Assembly: GCA_035771175.1 (NCBI GenBank)
Contig: CM069602.1
Coordinates: forward strand, 11,287,501 to 11,351,500
DNA: 64,000 nucleotides
Origin: Paratinospora sagittata
Lineage: Eukaryota; Streptophyta; Magnoliopsida; Ranunculales; Menispermaceae
Direction: 5' to 3'
In this document: positions 1 through 11,372 of the stretch, one piece after another
How positions within the stretch are numbered: position 1 is the stretch's first letter
Layout of the letters: every line of letters starts with the position of its first letter
Notes under the pieces: generated by a model
Databases searched by the model: none
Seen by the model: the letters and a program-made list of their open reading frames with translations, nothing else
What the model was told of the DNA's origin: nothing
Translations under genes and position numbers: made by a program

Positions 1-574
1 CATTCACAAACTAAGTAGAACCTTTTTTTTTTTTCTTTCTATTAATTATTATGTTATTTATAAATTTTATATATTGTAAAAGTAGGTAAAATAATTACTT
101 GGTAATATATATATATATATATATATATACATAAATATGGTCAAGTGGGGTTAATTATTACATGTATTGGATGGGGACCTCTTATATTTGGCATCATTAT
201 TCTTGGTTCATTTAGTTTGGTTTCCTTCTAGGAAAAACTTTGTGGTTGGTCAATTTGCAGTTTGATATCCTAACACTAATGTCAAGCTCTAATTTGAAAC
301 TAATTCAGAAGTCGGCAGTCTTTAATTATCTTGTAGAACCAGACTAAACGATTTGATGTAATCGTAATTTGACTTATCATTCAAGTTTCAATAGTATGAA
401 TTTTTCCAAGGTGGAAAATAATTCTCCTACTTCCCAAGAAAAAAGAAAAAGAAAAAAATTGTTTATAAGTTTTATTAAATTTTCACAATTTTATACATAT
501 TCTAATGCCCAATTTATAAATTTTATATAATAGTCTTGTAGCCGATTTTATGTAGTTGAAATAAAGCTTTATTA
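1..574. other. AT-rich intergenic DNA, no gene seen
   Basis: No coding pattern is visible. The stretch holds an (AT)n run at about 107-128 and short A and T tracts. Its right end, AAAGCTTTATTA (about 563-574), serves as the left target-site duplication of the SINE that follows. Confidence 0.6.
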
Positions 575-779
575 CCAATCATCAGTTGATTTGGTGGTTC
601 GAGGGCCGAACTCAAGAGGGGTCGAGAGACTTAGTTTCAAGTTCGAGCCTCCTTTGACAAAATTATGGTTTGGAGAAATGCCCCCACCTTTGCAAAATTT
701 TGAAGTCCGGTAAAATAGTCTCGTCTCGAAAAAAAAAGGAGGACACTACTAAATGTCGAAATCCTGATAATAAAAAAAA
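575..779 (+). mobile_element. tRNA-derived SINE, family 1, copy 1
   Basis: The element has a tRNA-like head and an internal box-B-like stretch (AAGTTCGAGCC near 640). Its tail region contains TAGTCTCGTCTCGAAA followed by GACACTACTAAATGTCG and ends in ATAATAAAAAAAA. The same tail pattern occurs in the elements at 1981-2178 and 7698-7872, which defines a family. It is flanked by near-identical short repeats, AAAGCTTTATTA before and AAGGCTTTATTA after, as expected for target-primed insertion. The family name is unknown to me. Confidence 0.7.
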
Positions 780-1204
780 GGCTTTATTAAATTGAGTTTA
801 CTATATTTTTCTCTTTATAAGATTAATTGCTATAAATTTTTAGTGTATATATATAATACATTTAAAGAATACTAAAAAATGTGCTTATTTTATTTATTTG
901 GTGGTTCGAGGGCCGAACTCAAGAGGGGTCGAGAGACTTAGTTTCAAGTTCGAGCTTCATTTGACAAAATTATGGTTGGGAGGGATGCCCCCACCTCTGC
1001 AGAATTTTGAAGTCCGGTAGAATAGTCTCGTCTCGAAAGAAAAAGATGACACTACTAAATGTCGAAATCCCGATAATAAAAAAAAAAGGCTTTATTAAAT
1101 TGAGTTTACTATATTTTTCTCTTTATAAGATTAATTGCTATAAATTTTTAGTGTATATATATAATACATTTAAAGAATACTAAAAAAATGTGCTTATTTT
1201 ACTT
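589..1204 (+). repeat. Tandem duplication of a 307-bp unit carrying a SINE
   Basis: Unit 1 (589-895) and unit 2 (896 to about 1204) are nearly identical. Each holds most of the family-1 SINE plus about 115 bp of AT-rich 3' flank that contains TTAGTGTATATATATAATAC. Unit 2 lacks the first 14 bases of the SINE, so the duplication came after the SINE insertion. The copies differ by a handful of substitutions and A-tract lengths. Confidence 0.85.
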
Positions 1205-1965
1205 ATTTATTAATTCTAGAGACTTTCCCTTCCTTTTCTCGCGAGGTCGCCCACCAAATTTAAGAAAAAAAAAACTCCACCCCTTTAAATATTTCAATTT
1301 GGATAATATTTATAATTAAAATCATAGTTCCAATTTTCTTGGTTGATTTAATATATTAAATTTATTCTAAAAGATGTCACTGCATATATAACACTTGGAA
1401 TTTAATTAAGGAAAATTAACAGTACTGTCAGCCGTGGAAGAGGGCAATGTTTCGATCCCATCATCCATACCATTAGATGATTCTCTTGATTCTTAAGCTA
1501 CGCATATCGAGGAGAAATAGATGGTGTGGACCTCATAATCACTGTCCACTTGCTAGGTGATGACAAAAGAAGCACATTATAATTGAGTTTAAGATTAGCA
1601 ACCAACTACTCCTGTGGGGTACGGGGGTTTGGGCGAGGTGGTGAAACCTAAATAATTGGTTTTGTTCATAACGACCAAGATATATATCAAACCCATATTT
1701 TTTTAATTTTTTTTTGTGGTCTAAAATCTTATTAAGTATTTGATTATTTCTATTGACAAAAGAGATTCAATCCATATAATCATATTGTGCACAGGAAAAA
1801 TGGGATTTACCTATAATTTATTGTTTGATGGTTAAATAAAAATGCTGCAAAAATGAAAGTAATTTCATCATTTCATGTTGGAAAAAAAGAAGAAGAAGAA
1901 GAAACTATTATTTTAGGGGATTTTGTAAATGATTGAGTATGAGCCCTTTAATTAAGTTCATTATC
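1205..1965. other. Intergenic DNA, no gene seen
   Basis: This is AT-rich sequence with one GAAGAAGAAG run near 1889-1902. I see no open reading frame with a coding pattern and no recognisable repeat ends. Confidence 0.5.
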
Positions 1966-1980
1966 AAAAGACCTTATTGA

Positions 1981-2178
1981 CCATCTGGTGGTAGCTCAGT
2001 TGATTGAAGAACTGAGTAAAAAAGTGGGGTTAAGGTTCAAGTATCGAGTTAGAATTATCCATTCTTATTGGAAAGGTCGGCCTAAACGTCTTTGTCATGC
2101 CCGAATCCAATAGTATTAGCCTCGTCCAAAGAGAATGAGGACACTTCTGGAGTGTCGGAAAATCAGTAATAATATAAA
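1981..2178 (+). mobile_element. tRNA-derived SINE, family 1, complete copy with 15-bp TSD
   Basis: The head GGTGGTAGCTCAGTTGATTG contains a good RNA polymerase III A box (TAGCTCAGTTGA). A B-box-like GGTTCAAGT lies about 45 bases further on. The tail carries the family signature (CCTCGTCCAAAGAGAATGAG, then GACACTTCTGGAGTGTCGG) and ends in an A-rich stretch. AAAAGACCTTATTGA occurs exactly on both sides (1966-1980 and 2179-2193). This is the best-preserved copy in the window. Confidence 0.85.
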
Positions 2179-2647
2179 AAAAGACCTTATTGATAATTTT
2201 GTATTTATATTATTAATAATGAATATATGTATTTTTTAAATTTTGATATATACACCCATTTTGACAATTTTATGAAATGGCCTTCAATTATTAAATATGA
2301 TGTACATAATTTATAAATTTATAAATATTAACTTTGAGTATATAGTTGACATTCACAAGTTGATAATTAAGAAAATAGATGAAGCTGGTATTAATTTGAA
2401 AAGTTGAAAATAGACTTATTTTCTTTTCTCTTTACAGTTCATTTACTTTCACATTTAAGACGTGATTGATTTTTCTTCCGCCTTTAATGCTGTTGAAGGC
2501 TTTAGTGTCCATGACGTTAGTAAATAAGAATAGTTCTCTTTTTGCCAGCGTTGGGAGTCCTTTAAATCTCCATATTATTTGTGCTAATATTAAAAATATT
2601 ATATTAATATTTATAATGAGATATACTAATGCTGATCAATTATAGGT

Positions 2648-2960
2648 GTAACACCTTATACTTTTGGTCAAAATTCTACATTAATTTATACGTATATCTA
2701 AGTATATAATACACATATAAATATGTAAGAGTTATAGGTATGTGTATATATACAAGTGTGTCACTTGTGTGTATGAGAATACTTGTCAAACATGTTAAGT
2801 TGAGTGTAAATTAAAATATAAAAAAAAAAGAGTTTAAAATTGACACACTTATACATGTACACATACCTAGCTATAACTCTCACCTACTTGTATTCGTATT
2901 ATATACATTAATATATGCATAAATTAATGTAGAATTTTGACCAAAAGTATAAGGTATTAC
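2648..2960. mobile_element. Foldback MITE, near-complete palindrome
   Basis: The left end, with CTTATACTTTTGGTCAAAAT, and the right end, with ATTTTGACCAAAAGTATAAG, are inverted copies of about 50 bp. The complementarity continues inward through GAGTTATAG...TATGTGTA against its partner and through AAGTGTGTCA. The arms together are about 130 bp around a loop near 2775-2825. No open reading frame is present. I could not fix a target-site duplication, so the superfamily is open; a Mutator-like or foldback type is possible. Confidence 0.85.
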
Positions 2961-4504
2961 GATATGGTATAAATACATTGAATTTTCATTTTGACTATAG
3001 CATCTATTATATATATATTTGTTCTTTTAAACAATTTTAGGTGGAATGAGTTTTGAATTGAAAAGGCAAGTCCACCACATTTTGAGTAGATTGGGGAATC
3101 TCTTCATCTAGCTTATTATGATGCCAACTCATGTCCATGCTAATAATGTGAAAGGTGTGTGACCTTGTGAAAAAGCTTGAAAGGATCAGTTGGTTAGGTG
3201 TACTGATCTGTTCATCTTGATCATGAAATATTGCAAGCGTACTACATATATGCATTCGGTCTATCTCATATAAATTAATATATCCAACAACTCATCAACT
3301 TTGACTTGTGGCCATTTAACTCTAATATATATGTATTTATAAATTTAATTTAAAACAAATATGAGTGTATTTTTTGTTATAAATAATTAGGTTCTTGTTA
3401 TTATAATAGAGATCATCCTTATAAAAAATTTTAGTCAACTGTAAGATCGATCTACAATTAAATTAATCAAATGAAGTTTTAATTTAATAGTAAAAATAAA
3501 ATAAAATGATAACTAGTACTACTATATATATATATAAATGCACTATCAGTATCAGAATGAGCTGAGTAAGATTATGTCAATAGTCATATATAATATAACC
3601 CAAGTGGTTCATGGTCTGAATTATCTTGGGCATGAGTTTTCACGTGGAGTAATAAGATATGAATTGTAATTATTTATATTATATATATATATATATACAA
3701 CTAGCTTATTAAATCTTTCTGTAAGTATAATTTTAAAACCTTGACAAAATTCTTTATCTAAACCATAAAATCAGAACAAAATGATATAACTAGCGGAATT
3801 CTTCTGTTAATTAATGATCATATATTTCATGCACATATGGTGCTTATTGAATATTGTAGATATACTATAACACTATGTAATTTTAATTAAATACATACAT
3901 TAAATTATACATATATCGAGATATATAACACAATTAAAAGATATAGTTAAAAAAATATAATAAAAAAAGCTCACGCATTTTAAAGGGGCACATTAAGTAT
4001 TATTATTATTATTTATAAAACTTACATAAACATATACATATATCTATGAGTACAGTTTTAAAAATTTTTGAGAAAAAAAAAATCATCAATGCAAAGACAG
4101 AAAAAGAAAGAACTAATTATAGCAAATTGTATTAATTGTGTTTACTTTGGGTGGTCAAGAAAGAGTATATATATTTTCTTCGACCTAAACATCTTGGACT
4201 TCAGCTGCAGAAGCAGGTAATTGAAAAGGAGATGAATAATAATGTTCAGGTCATCGTTACACGTGAGATAGAGCCTAGAGATGACAGTTGGGTCCCACTT
4301 CCGTGACAATATCACACGTGGGGACTGTGTGAAAAATTGACACAGAATTAATATGTAATCAAAAGTCCACTGATTTGACGTTCCAAATCTCATCAGGTCA
4401 ACCTGAGCTGACGTGTCGAAAGATGCATCTCAACCCCCCATACACCTGTGGTGCACCACATCTAGACTTAATTAGCCCCTCTTTGGATGTTCCTCAGTGG
4501 AAGT
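2961..4504. other. AT-rich intergenic DNA, no gene seen
   Basis: Several short AT runs occur, for example near 3010-3020, 3525-3535 and 3680-3700. The short reading frames here (about 3037-3255 and 4142-4393, both minus) show no family resemblance or coding bias. I see nothing functional. Confidence 0.5.
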
Positions 4505-5128
4505 TAGGGTTCACAAAAAAAAAATTGAATATAGACGGGTACGGGTAGGAATTACGTTTCATATTAATAAACATGTTATATATCCATATTCGGCCCAATT
4601 TAAAAATTGGACAACACATATTCGTTCATACTAGTATATTTTAAAAATTGGCTTGCCCGATTTTGTTTGAGTTAACCGCTTTTAGTAACATGTACCTAAT
4701 AAATTCTTAAATATTATACTAAATAATTTAATATCATTTTTTTATAGCAATTTTTATACTAAATAATTTAATATCACTTGTACCTAATAACATAATATCA
4801 AATAAATTTAATAAAGTTTATAATAAGTGACAATAAAAGTTAATAAGTGTCTTTAACTTTCAACGTGATTGGAAATGAAAAAAATTAAAAAGGTTACAAG
4901 TTTCAAAACTTAGTTAAAAGGCACGAGCATCTCAAAATTAAATTATTTATTTATTATCCCTTATATAATTGTATTAAGTAAAAATCGAGAATTGCGTACC
5001 TAATTTTTTAAGCTCTTGTCCAGACCCGATCCAGTTTTTAAAACAAACAAAAATTTATGTTCGTACCCGTTTTAAAATGAGCCGGACAAAAGCGGATAAA
5101 CGGATCCGGACCTGTTTTGTCACCCTTA
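4505..5128. mobile_element. Possible non-autonomous hAT-like element
   Basis: The left end TTAGGGTTCACAAAA and the right end TTTTGTCACCCTTA are imperfect inverted repeats. They are followed inward by GC-richer subterminal stretches (GACGGGTACGGG on the left, CCGGACAAAAGCGGATAAAC on the right) inside an AT-rich core. The flanking octamers GTGGAAGT and ATTGAAGT match at 6 of 8 positions, which fits an old hAT target duplication. It carries no coding sequence. Confidence 0.4.
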
Positions 5129-5228
5129 ATTGAAGTAGGGTTCCAGTAGCTTTTCTGCAAAACTATAGTAAATAACTAATCTAGAAAACCAACTTTTGCG
5201 TTGGAAAAACATAATTTTTCACGATTTA

Positions 5229-5720
5229 TAGGCCCTGTTTAGGCGTGCGGTAGAAACCCCGTTGCGGCGCAAAATCTAGAAAAATACAAGGTTAGCGTAT
5301 TGGACAAGCCAATATCGCAACTGAGTTTCGATTTCTAACACAATCTTTTAGCTTTTTTACAAAGCACCCTCCCTTTACTTTTGTGTTTGCCGTTAGTATT
5401 TTGAGAAAACGGTTTTGGCCCAAAAGCCGCGCTCTCCAAATAAGTCCATAGAAACTTGATCTTACCTGCTTTTGCTTTTGAAAGCAACATTTAGGAAAAA
5501 CACGTTTAGGTCCAAACGCAGAAGTTGTGCCAAATGGAGCCTTAGACATCTAGGTCAATCTCTATTGCAATGAAAAACACAATTTTTTTTTTATGATTTA
5601 TAAAGGCTTGATCTATCTGCTTCTGCATTTAGGTAAAGCATGCTTAGGTCCAAATGCAAAAGCTGTGCTAAATAGAGCCTTCGACCTGCCTAGGGTCAGT
5701 CTCTGTTGCAATGCACGCGT
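5229..5720. repeat. Possible hAT-type MITE with an imperfect internal duplication
   Basis: The left end GGCCCTGTTTAGGC resembles the inverse of GCTAAATAGAGCC (about 5668-5680) and of GCCAAATGGAGCC (about 5529-5541). The stretch ending GCCAAATGGAGCCTT (5463-5580) is partly repeated at 5600-5720: CATTTAGG, then TTAGGTCCAAA and a shared end GTTGCAATG. Reading frames on both strands in this region are products of the repeat. Confidence 0.4.
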
Positions 5721-5839
5721 TAGAGTTGTTATATCATGTGATCTAAGATGTGACTTTTATGCCTTGTGTAGGTTTTTGGAGGCTTTTTTCAGGTTGAAGA
5801 GTTAGGGGAGGGTATATTGTACGTGTTTCTCTGGAAAAA

Positions 5840-7080
5840 AAAAAAAAAGGGATTGATTAATTAAGCATCTAATTAGCATAATAAATTAAATGTCTTCTTT
5901 TTCATCAAGGAATAGAAAATTAAACATTTCTTTATCATAGGATTGATTAAAGTACAATTTATATAAATAGTTTTATACATAATGAGAAAGTTATATTCAA
6001 TCACCACTCTACTGTATGATGATAAATGATTCTGGACAAGACATAAATTAATTGAGCCAACTACATAAGATTAAATGCATAAATCTATTTCTTCTACTCT
6101 GCTCAAACAAAGGGCTTATATATAATTATGTTAAGTATATATATTAATTAATAGCCATATTGTTTAGAAAAAAAAGGCTTTAATAAGTTAGGATTGGTTG
6201 TATATATAATTCATTTATAATTATATCAATACGGCTTGAGTATATAAAATCATGGTGACACTAGGTACTGGCAACGAAAGGGTACAGTAAGGTTTCGAAG
6301 AATCATTAACTGACAAATATATACCAAAAAATTCCAAGTTTTGTCACGCCTCTAGAGCTTCCCACTTGTGAGAATTTGAAATAGACACAACCTCTTTGCA
6401 AGACTTAGTTAACATATTCTTCTTTTTCATTTAAGAGTACCAAAGCCAAGTACCTAGCGTAGGAAGGGATGACATCATTAGTGTAACATGTATTAAAATA
6501 TAGATATAAAAAAATAGAGTAACGTATGAAGCTTCCGTCTATGTAAGGTTCTTGAGAAGGGTCAGGTTCACATTGAATCTATTATATGTAACATTACCGT
6601 AACAGGCTAAAATTGTTGAAATAAAAGCTAAAAAATTAAAAAAACAAAAATGATATTGAATTTACAAGGAAAATGGGCTTCTACCAAATAATGCATCTAG
6701 AAGTAGAACATTATAGATGCCAATAATATGGAGGTACCCGATTTTAATAGACAATAGGCATATAATTGATTTTTCCAAGCATATAAAAATAGGTCATTTG
6801 TTGCACTTTGAATGTTCATATATCCATTTTAAGGCACAAATAGACTCCCCAATGAGTTAGGCCAAATAGCTTGTCAGTTCACATTGAGATTGTACTATCT
6901 CACCCAAACCGATGGCCTTATTTGACAGACCAAAAAAACATATTATTATTATTTTTTTTTGAGAAAATAATTTCTTAAAATAGAAATTGCTTTCTTACCT
7001 AAATTCTTATCTATAATTTTAATGGTGATGCATGGTATACTCTGGACTTTTGGTATTTGGTTTGTGATTCAAGGGTAGCT
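5840..7080. other. AT-rich intergenic DNA, no gene seen
   Basis: There is no reading frame with coding character. I see scattered A and T tracts and no clear terminal repeats. Confidence 0.5.
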
Positions 7081-7318
7081 TTTTTTTTTTTTTTTTTATT
7101 TTTAAGTCAAGCACAACTAGTCTTGTCGGATGCAATAATTCGAAACTACCCTCAAATGACGACACTAACAGAGAATAAGGCAAATCTTCGGATAATAAGG
7201 AGCGTAATACACAACAAATAATATTCTCTTTTAGAATGGTATTCAAGAGAGTTGAATCCCTACCCTTGTGGGTGGACATGGAGTGTAATATCACTCGAGC
7301 TACGAGTGGTTTGCCCAT
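7080..7318 (-). mobile_element. SINE-like retroelement, family 2
   Basis: Read on the minus strand it begins GGGCAAACCACTCGTAGCTC (A-box-like), carries a GGATTCAACTC stretch resembling a B box about 55 bases later, and ends in a long poly(A), seen on the plus strand as the T run 7080-7097. I did not find a convincing target-site duplication. The minus reading frame of 99 residues across it is a by-product. Confidence 0.5.
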
Positions 7319-7697
7319 TTAAAAAAAATCGAAAACATCAAAATGTATTTGGTTGACTGAATTTGAAAATAATTTTTGAAGACTTTATTTAAAAAGTAAT
7401 CTATTTTTAGAAGGGTAAAGATTATGTTCTAATCTTTTTCAAGATTGTATCTTTATTTTTAAAGTCACAAATCAAACACAATCTTCAATTTTAAATTAAA
7501 AAAATTCTAGAAGCACTAATTATACTCATTTTTAATAAAACATTTTTCGTTTTTTTTTCATGAGTGTGAAAAAGATCATTAGGAAATTCTCAAAATTTGT
7601 ATGAGAGATTATTTTTCAACTATTCAACGTGGCACCAACAACCTATAGCTCACCTAGATAGACATATACCATCCTCGTATAATGTGGGGGTTCAATC

Positions 7698-7872
7698 AAT
7701 AAGTGGTAGCTCAGTTGATTGATGAGCTGAGTATAAATAAGGTTGATATCTAAGTTTTGAGTTCGAGCCGAAGCATGCCTTTATTATATTCGAATTCAAA
7801 ATGATTAGTCTTGTTCCAAAGAAAAAGAGAACACTTACCATATGTCAGAAAATCGATAATAAAAAAAAAAAG
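7698..7872 (+). mobile_element. tRNA-derived SINE, family 1, complete copy
   Basis: It starts with AAGTGGTAGCTCAGTTGATTG (A box TAGCTCAGTTGA), has a B box GAGTTCGAGCC near 7760-7770, and the family tail TTAGTCTTGTTCCAAAGAAA, then ATGTCAGAAAATCG and a poly(A) run. GTGGGGGTTCAATC (7684-7697) and GTGGGGGTTAAAATC (7873-7887) flank it as a slightly diverged target-site duplication. Confidence 0.8.
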
Positions 7873-8410
7873 GTGGGGGTTAAAATCCTCGTATGAAGTG
7901 AAAAGTTAATGTTTTCTTATTACAAATTTTAAAATTAATATTTTTTTACAAGTGTATAGATTGCATAAATAATAAAAAGTAAATAAGGGTATTAGCACAA
8001 GGATTTAAATTACTAACTACCAAAATTAATTAAATCTAATTATAATTGGAAACAAAAAATGTGACTAAATAGTTAATAAAAATAATATTAAAATACTAAA
8101 AATCAAATTAAAATGCAGTAGAAAATAAAAAAATCGAACTCAAAGAAATTTGAATTGAACTAAAAAGCTTAAAAAATTAAGGCTATCATTTTACTCGCTA
8201 ATATGTATGAATTTCTAATTTTCTGATAATTGATGTATTTGTTATAATTGAAGCTGGAATGATCCTAATTTATTTAATAATCTTTATCAAGCAATGTTAA
8301 AAATCTTTTTAAATGACAATTTCCATCTTTGGATGAAAATTAAGATACCTGGATATACTTCATTCTAATTCAAGATCATTTGAACGGTGGTCATGCATCC
8401 AAATGCCTTT

Positions 8411-8582
8411 AAAACTAACAAAACCCCCAACCGTCCCTACCGTTGAACCCTATGCTTTCATGATTAGAAGCCTTGTTTTTGTCTTTTTAGAATTACTCGT
8501 TATTGGTTGATTTTGGAAGCTTATCTGTGATGATCAGAAAGACTAACAAAACCCCCAACCGTCCCTACCGCTCAACCCTATG
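8411..8582 (+). repeat. Duplicated 5' coding segment of the PPR gene, copies about 130 bp apart
   Basis: About 40 bases containing ACCCCCAACCGTCCCTACCG occur at 8412-8453, upstream of the PPR start, and again at 8541-8582 inside its first codons. The upstream copy has no aligned start and is followed by a stop, so it is a non-functional duplicate of the N-terminal coding region. Confidence 0.8.
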
Positions 8583-10161
8583 GCAACAATGTTCAAACTT
8601 ACGCTCTCTGAAGCAAATTCAAGGTGCCATGATCGTAAATGGCTTCAACTCCAACCACTCTGCACTAAGAGAACTAATATACACTTGCGCTATTGCAATC
8701 ACAGGAGCCATGGATTACGCCCACCACCTATTTGAACAAATTACTCAGCCAGACTTGTTCATCTGGAACACAATGCTCAGAGGCTCAGCTCAGAGTTCCA
8801 CTCCTCTAAAAGCCATTTCTCTATATGCCCAGATGGAAAAAAAGCGTATAAGACCAGATAACTTCACTTTCCCCTTTGTTCTCAAGGCCTGCACTAGGCT
8901 CTCTTGGGTCAAGATGGGGAAGGACCTTCATGGGAAGGTTGTGAAGCTGGGATTTGAATCAAACACCTTTGTCAGAAACACCCTGATTCATTTTCACGCC
9001 AATTGTGGAGAATTGAGTGCTGCTAGAGCTCTTTTTGATGAATCGGAGGAGCGTGATGTGGTTGCTTGGTCTGCTTTAACTGCCGGGTATGCCAGGCGAG
9101 GCGAGTTGAGGATTGCCCGCCAGCTGTTTGATGAAATGCCCGTGAAGGATTTGGTTTCTTGGAATGTTATGATTACTGGGTATGTGAAGCGCGGGGAGAT
9201 GGATGATGCCAGGAAGCTTTTTGATGAGGTTCCAGAGCAGGATGTTGTTACTTGGAATGTTATGATTGCTGGGTATGTGCTTAGCGGGTCGCACAAGGAT
9301 GCATTTAAGATGTTTGATGAAATGCGGGTTGTGGGAGAACAGCCTGATGAGGTTACCATGCTGAGTTTATTGTCTGCTTGCACTGATTCTGGGGCTCTGG
9401 ATGTTGGGCTACGGATACATGCATCACTTATGGAGATGAGTTCAGGAAATTTTAGCATTTTGCTTGGAAATGCACTTATAGATATGTATGCTAAGTGTGG
9501 AAACATTGAAAGAGCACTTGAGGTGTTTAGAGGGATGAGAGAGAGGGATGTGTCGACGTGGAACTCGATTATTGGAGGGTTAGCTTGTCATGGCCATGCT
9601 AATGCATCAATAGATCTCTTTGTGGAAATGAGGAAGGAGAACTTCAGGCCAAATGAAATCACTTTTGTTGGAGTTTTAGTTGCTTGTAGTCATGCCGGGA
9701 TGGTAAATGAGGGGTGTGAATACTTTGATCTAATGAGAAATGAGTATCGTATAGAGCCTAACATTAAGCACTATGGTTGTATGGTAGATATGCTTGGGCG
9801 AGCGGGGCAACTTGATGAAGCATTCAAGTTTGTTGAGACAATGGAGATTGAACCTAATCCTATTATTTGGAGGACTCTGCTCGGTGCATGTAGGATCCTG
9901 GGGAATGTAGAGTTGGGTAAGATTGCGAATGATAGGCTTCTGGCAATGAGACGTGATGAGAGTGGGGATTATGTGTTGCTTTCAAATATATATGCTTCAA
10001 CAGGTGAATGGGATGGTGCTGAGAAGGTGAGGAAGTTGATGGATGATAGGATGGTTAGGAAAGAACCTGGTTGTAGCATTATCGATGGAGATAGCAAAGA
10101 GCTCATGAAATTCATGTTTGATACAAAATCTAGGTCAGATTCAAGGAATGTTGCCCTTTAA
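8530..10161 (+). CDS. E-type (PLS) pentatricopeptide repeat protein, At5g15300-like
   Basis: This intronless frame encodes 543 residues from the Met at 8530; a 9-residue longer start exists at 8503. I prefer 8530 because the product then begins MIRKTNK, like Arabidopsis At5g15300 as I recall it. The protein is built of tandem PPR motifs, recognisable as repeated D-x-V/F-x-W-N-x-M-I-x-G-Y segments such as DLVSWNVMITGYVKRGEMDD and DVVTWNVMIAGYVLSG. These are followed by the E/E+ region (HYGCMVDMLGRAGQLDEAF, WRTLLGACR, GDYVLLSNIYASTGEW). No DYW deaminase tail is present. PPR-E proteins bind organellar RNA sequence-specifically and usually act in C-to-U editing or transcript processing. Targeting to mitochondria or plastids is expected from the family but is not obvious from the N-terminus. 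The target RNA cannot be told from this sequence. Confidence 0.93.
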   Translation: MIRKTNKTPNRPYRSTLWQQCSNLRSLKQIQGAMIVNGFNSNHSALRELIYTCAIAITGAMDYAHHLFEQITQPDLFIWNTMLRGSAQSSTPLKAISLYAQMEKKRIRPDNFTFPFVLKACTRLSWVKMGKDLHGKVVKLGFESNTFVRNTLIHFHANCGELSAARALFDESEERDVVAWSALTAGYARRGELRIARQLFDEMPVKDLVSWNVMITGYVKRGEMDDARKLFDEVPEQDVVTWNVMIAGYVLSGSHKDAFKMFDEMRVVGEQPDEVTMLSLLSACTDSGALDVGLRIHASLMEMSSGNFSILLGNALIDMYAKCGNIERALEVFRGMRERDVSTWNSIIGGLACHGHANASIDLFVEMRKENFRPNEITFVGVLVACSHAGMVNEGCEYFDLMRNEYRIEPNIKHYGCMVDMLGRAGQLDEAFKFVETMEIEPNPIIWRTLLGACRILGNVELGKIANDRLLAMRRDESGDYVLLSNIYASTGEWDGAEKVRKLMDDRMVRKEPGCSIIDGDSKELMKFMFDTKSRSDSRNVAL

Positions 10162-11372
10162 ATATTCTTGAATGGATCATTAATTTAAGCATTATTTATG
10201 GTGTTGGTAAAAGGGCAGAAAGAAGGCTAAACAAGGTTTTCAGGTCAATGTATGATGTATATGCCTTGCCTTGTGTATTGGTGATTATTGAACAAATTAA
10301 ACCCAGATTTGTTTCTTTGGAACATCATGGTTTAATGGACTTTACAAGGGTGTAGAGCAGAGGGAGCTTTCGCTTTGTACAATAGATTCAAGGAAAGAAA
10401 ACTGTTGTAGCCATTCAATCTTGCTGAAGGTATGTGGAAGTGTGAGAGCTAGTGAAGATGTACAGAAGGAAATCAGCTGCTCTACTCTGAAGTCATGGAC
10501 AGTGCTCTCATTTCTTGCCAAATAACACCTTACTTGTTGGTGTAGCATGTCTGAAAACATTGTTCTAGTGATTGGTTAAGTTCTTTAAAATGTTAAAAAA
10601 AGATAAAGCTGGTGGAATGGCATTTTGAGATAGAGAAAGGAGTTCAGAGAAGCAGAAGCCTATTAGCAACTTATTGGCATCCATCCAACTGTGCAGCAGG
10701 AGATGCCACCATGTAGCCATAACTAATTTAATAGGAGAGAATTTAGTATTGCAACAATACAAAGATGAAGGGTACTCTGAAGTGTAAAACAATAAAAAGA
10801 GTGTACCCAGGAGACTACTACCATTGCAGGGTCATAGGAACGAACGAAATGTACACAGTTTTTCTGTATTCGTGTATCTCAGGAGGTAGCGTCCAAAAAA
10901 AGAAAAGTGTTTTTGGAGCTGAATCTTCCATCATGTAAGTTATTGACCTTAATTTACATAAAATCAAATTTCTGCTTGCTTTTGGACTCTTTCAATTTCC
11001 TGTTTCTTAATTAAATTTTGTTCACATAGATTGCTACTAAGTTTCAGTTGCTGAATGAGCTAAAAAGATGGTTCTCAGTTGCTGATCAATTCACAGATTT
11101 ATTTATGGGCATTTTCTACAAATTGCCTGTCTATTCAAGGATATATGATACTAGTAAATCTTTTAGGCAGACCAAGCCATGAATGCCATCTATTACAACC
11201 TTCTGAATCTCCTAAAATCTGAAACAAAATTTTCTTTTGTGAATATCATTTATTAATAGAGATATGCATCAAGCCAACATAACTACGGCAGATATAGTTT
11301 GATGCAACTCCTTGATGGCTGTTCACCAACATTTGATATGGGAATCTGATATCATAAAGAAAAAGTAAGAAA
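10162..11372. other. Intergenic DNA between PPR gene and DUF962 gene A
   Basis: The part next to 10162 is presumably 3' UTR of the PPR gene. The rest is unremarkable. The minus-strand frames at 10342-10560 and 10565-10792 show no family resemblance. The part just below 11373 is the likely 3' UTR of the minus-strand gene. Confidence 0.5.

Noticed and set aside
8994..9506. Minus-strand frame of 170 residues within the PPR gene
   Set aside because: It lies opposite a well-supported PPR coding region whose repeats explain the openness of the other strand.
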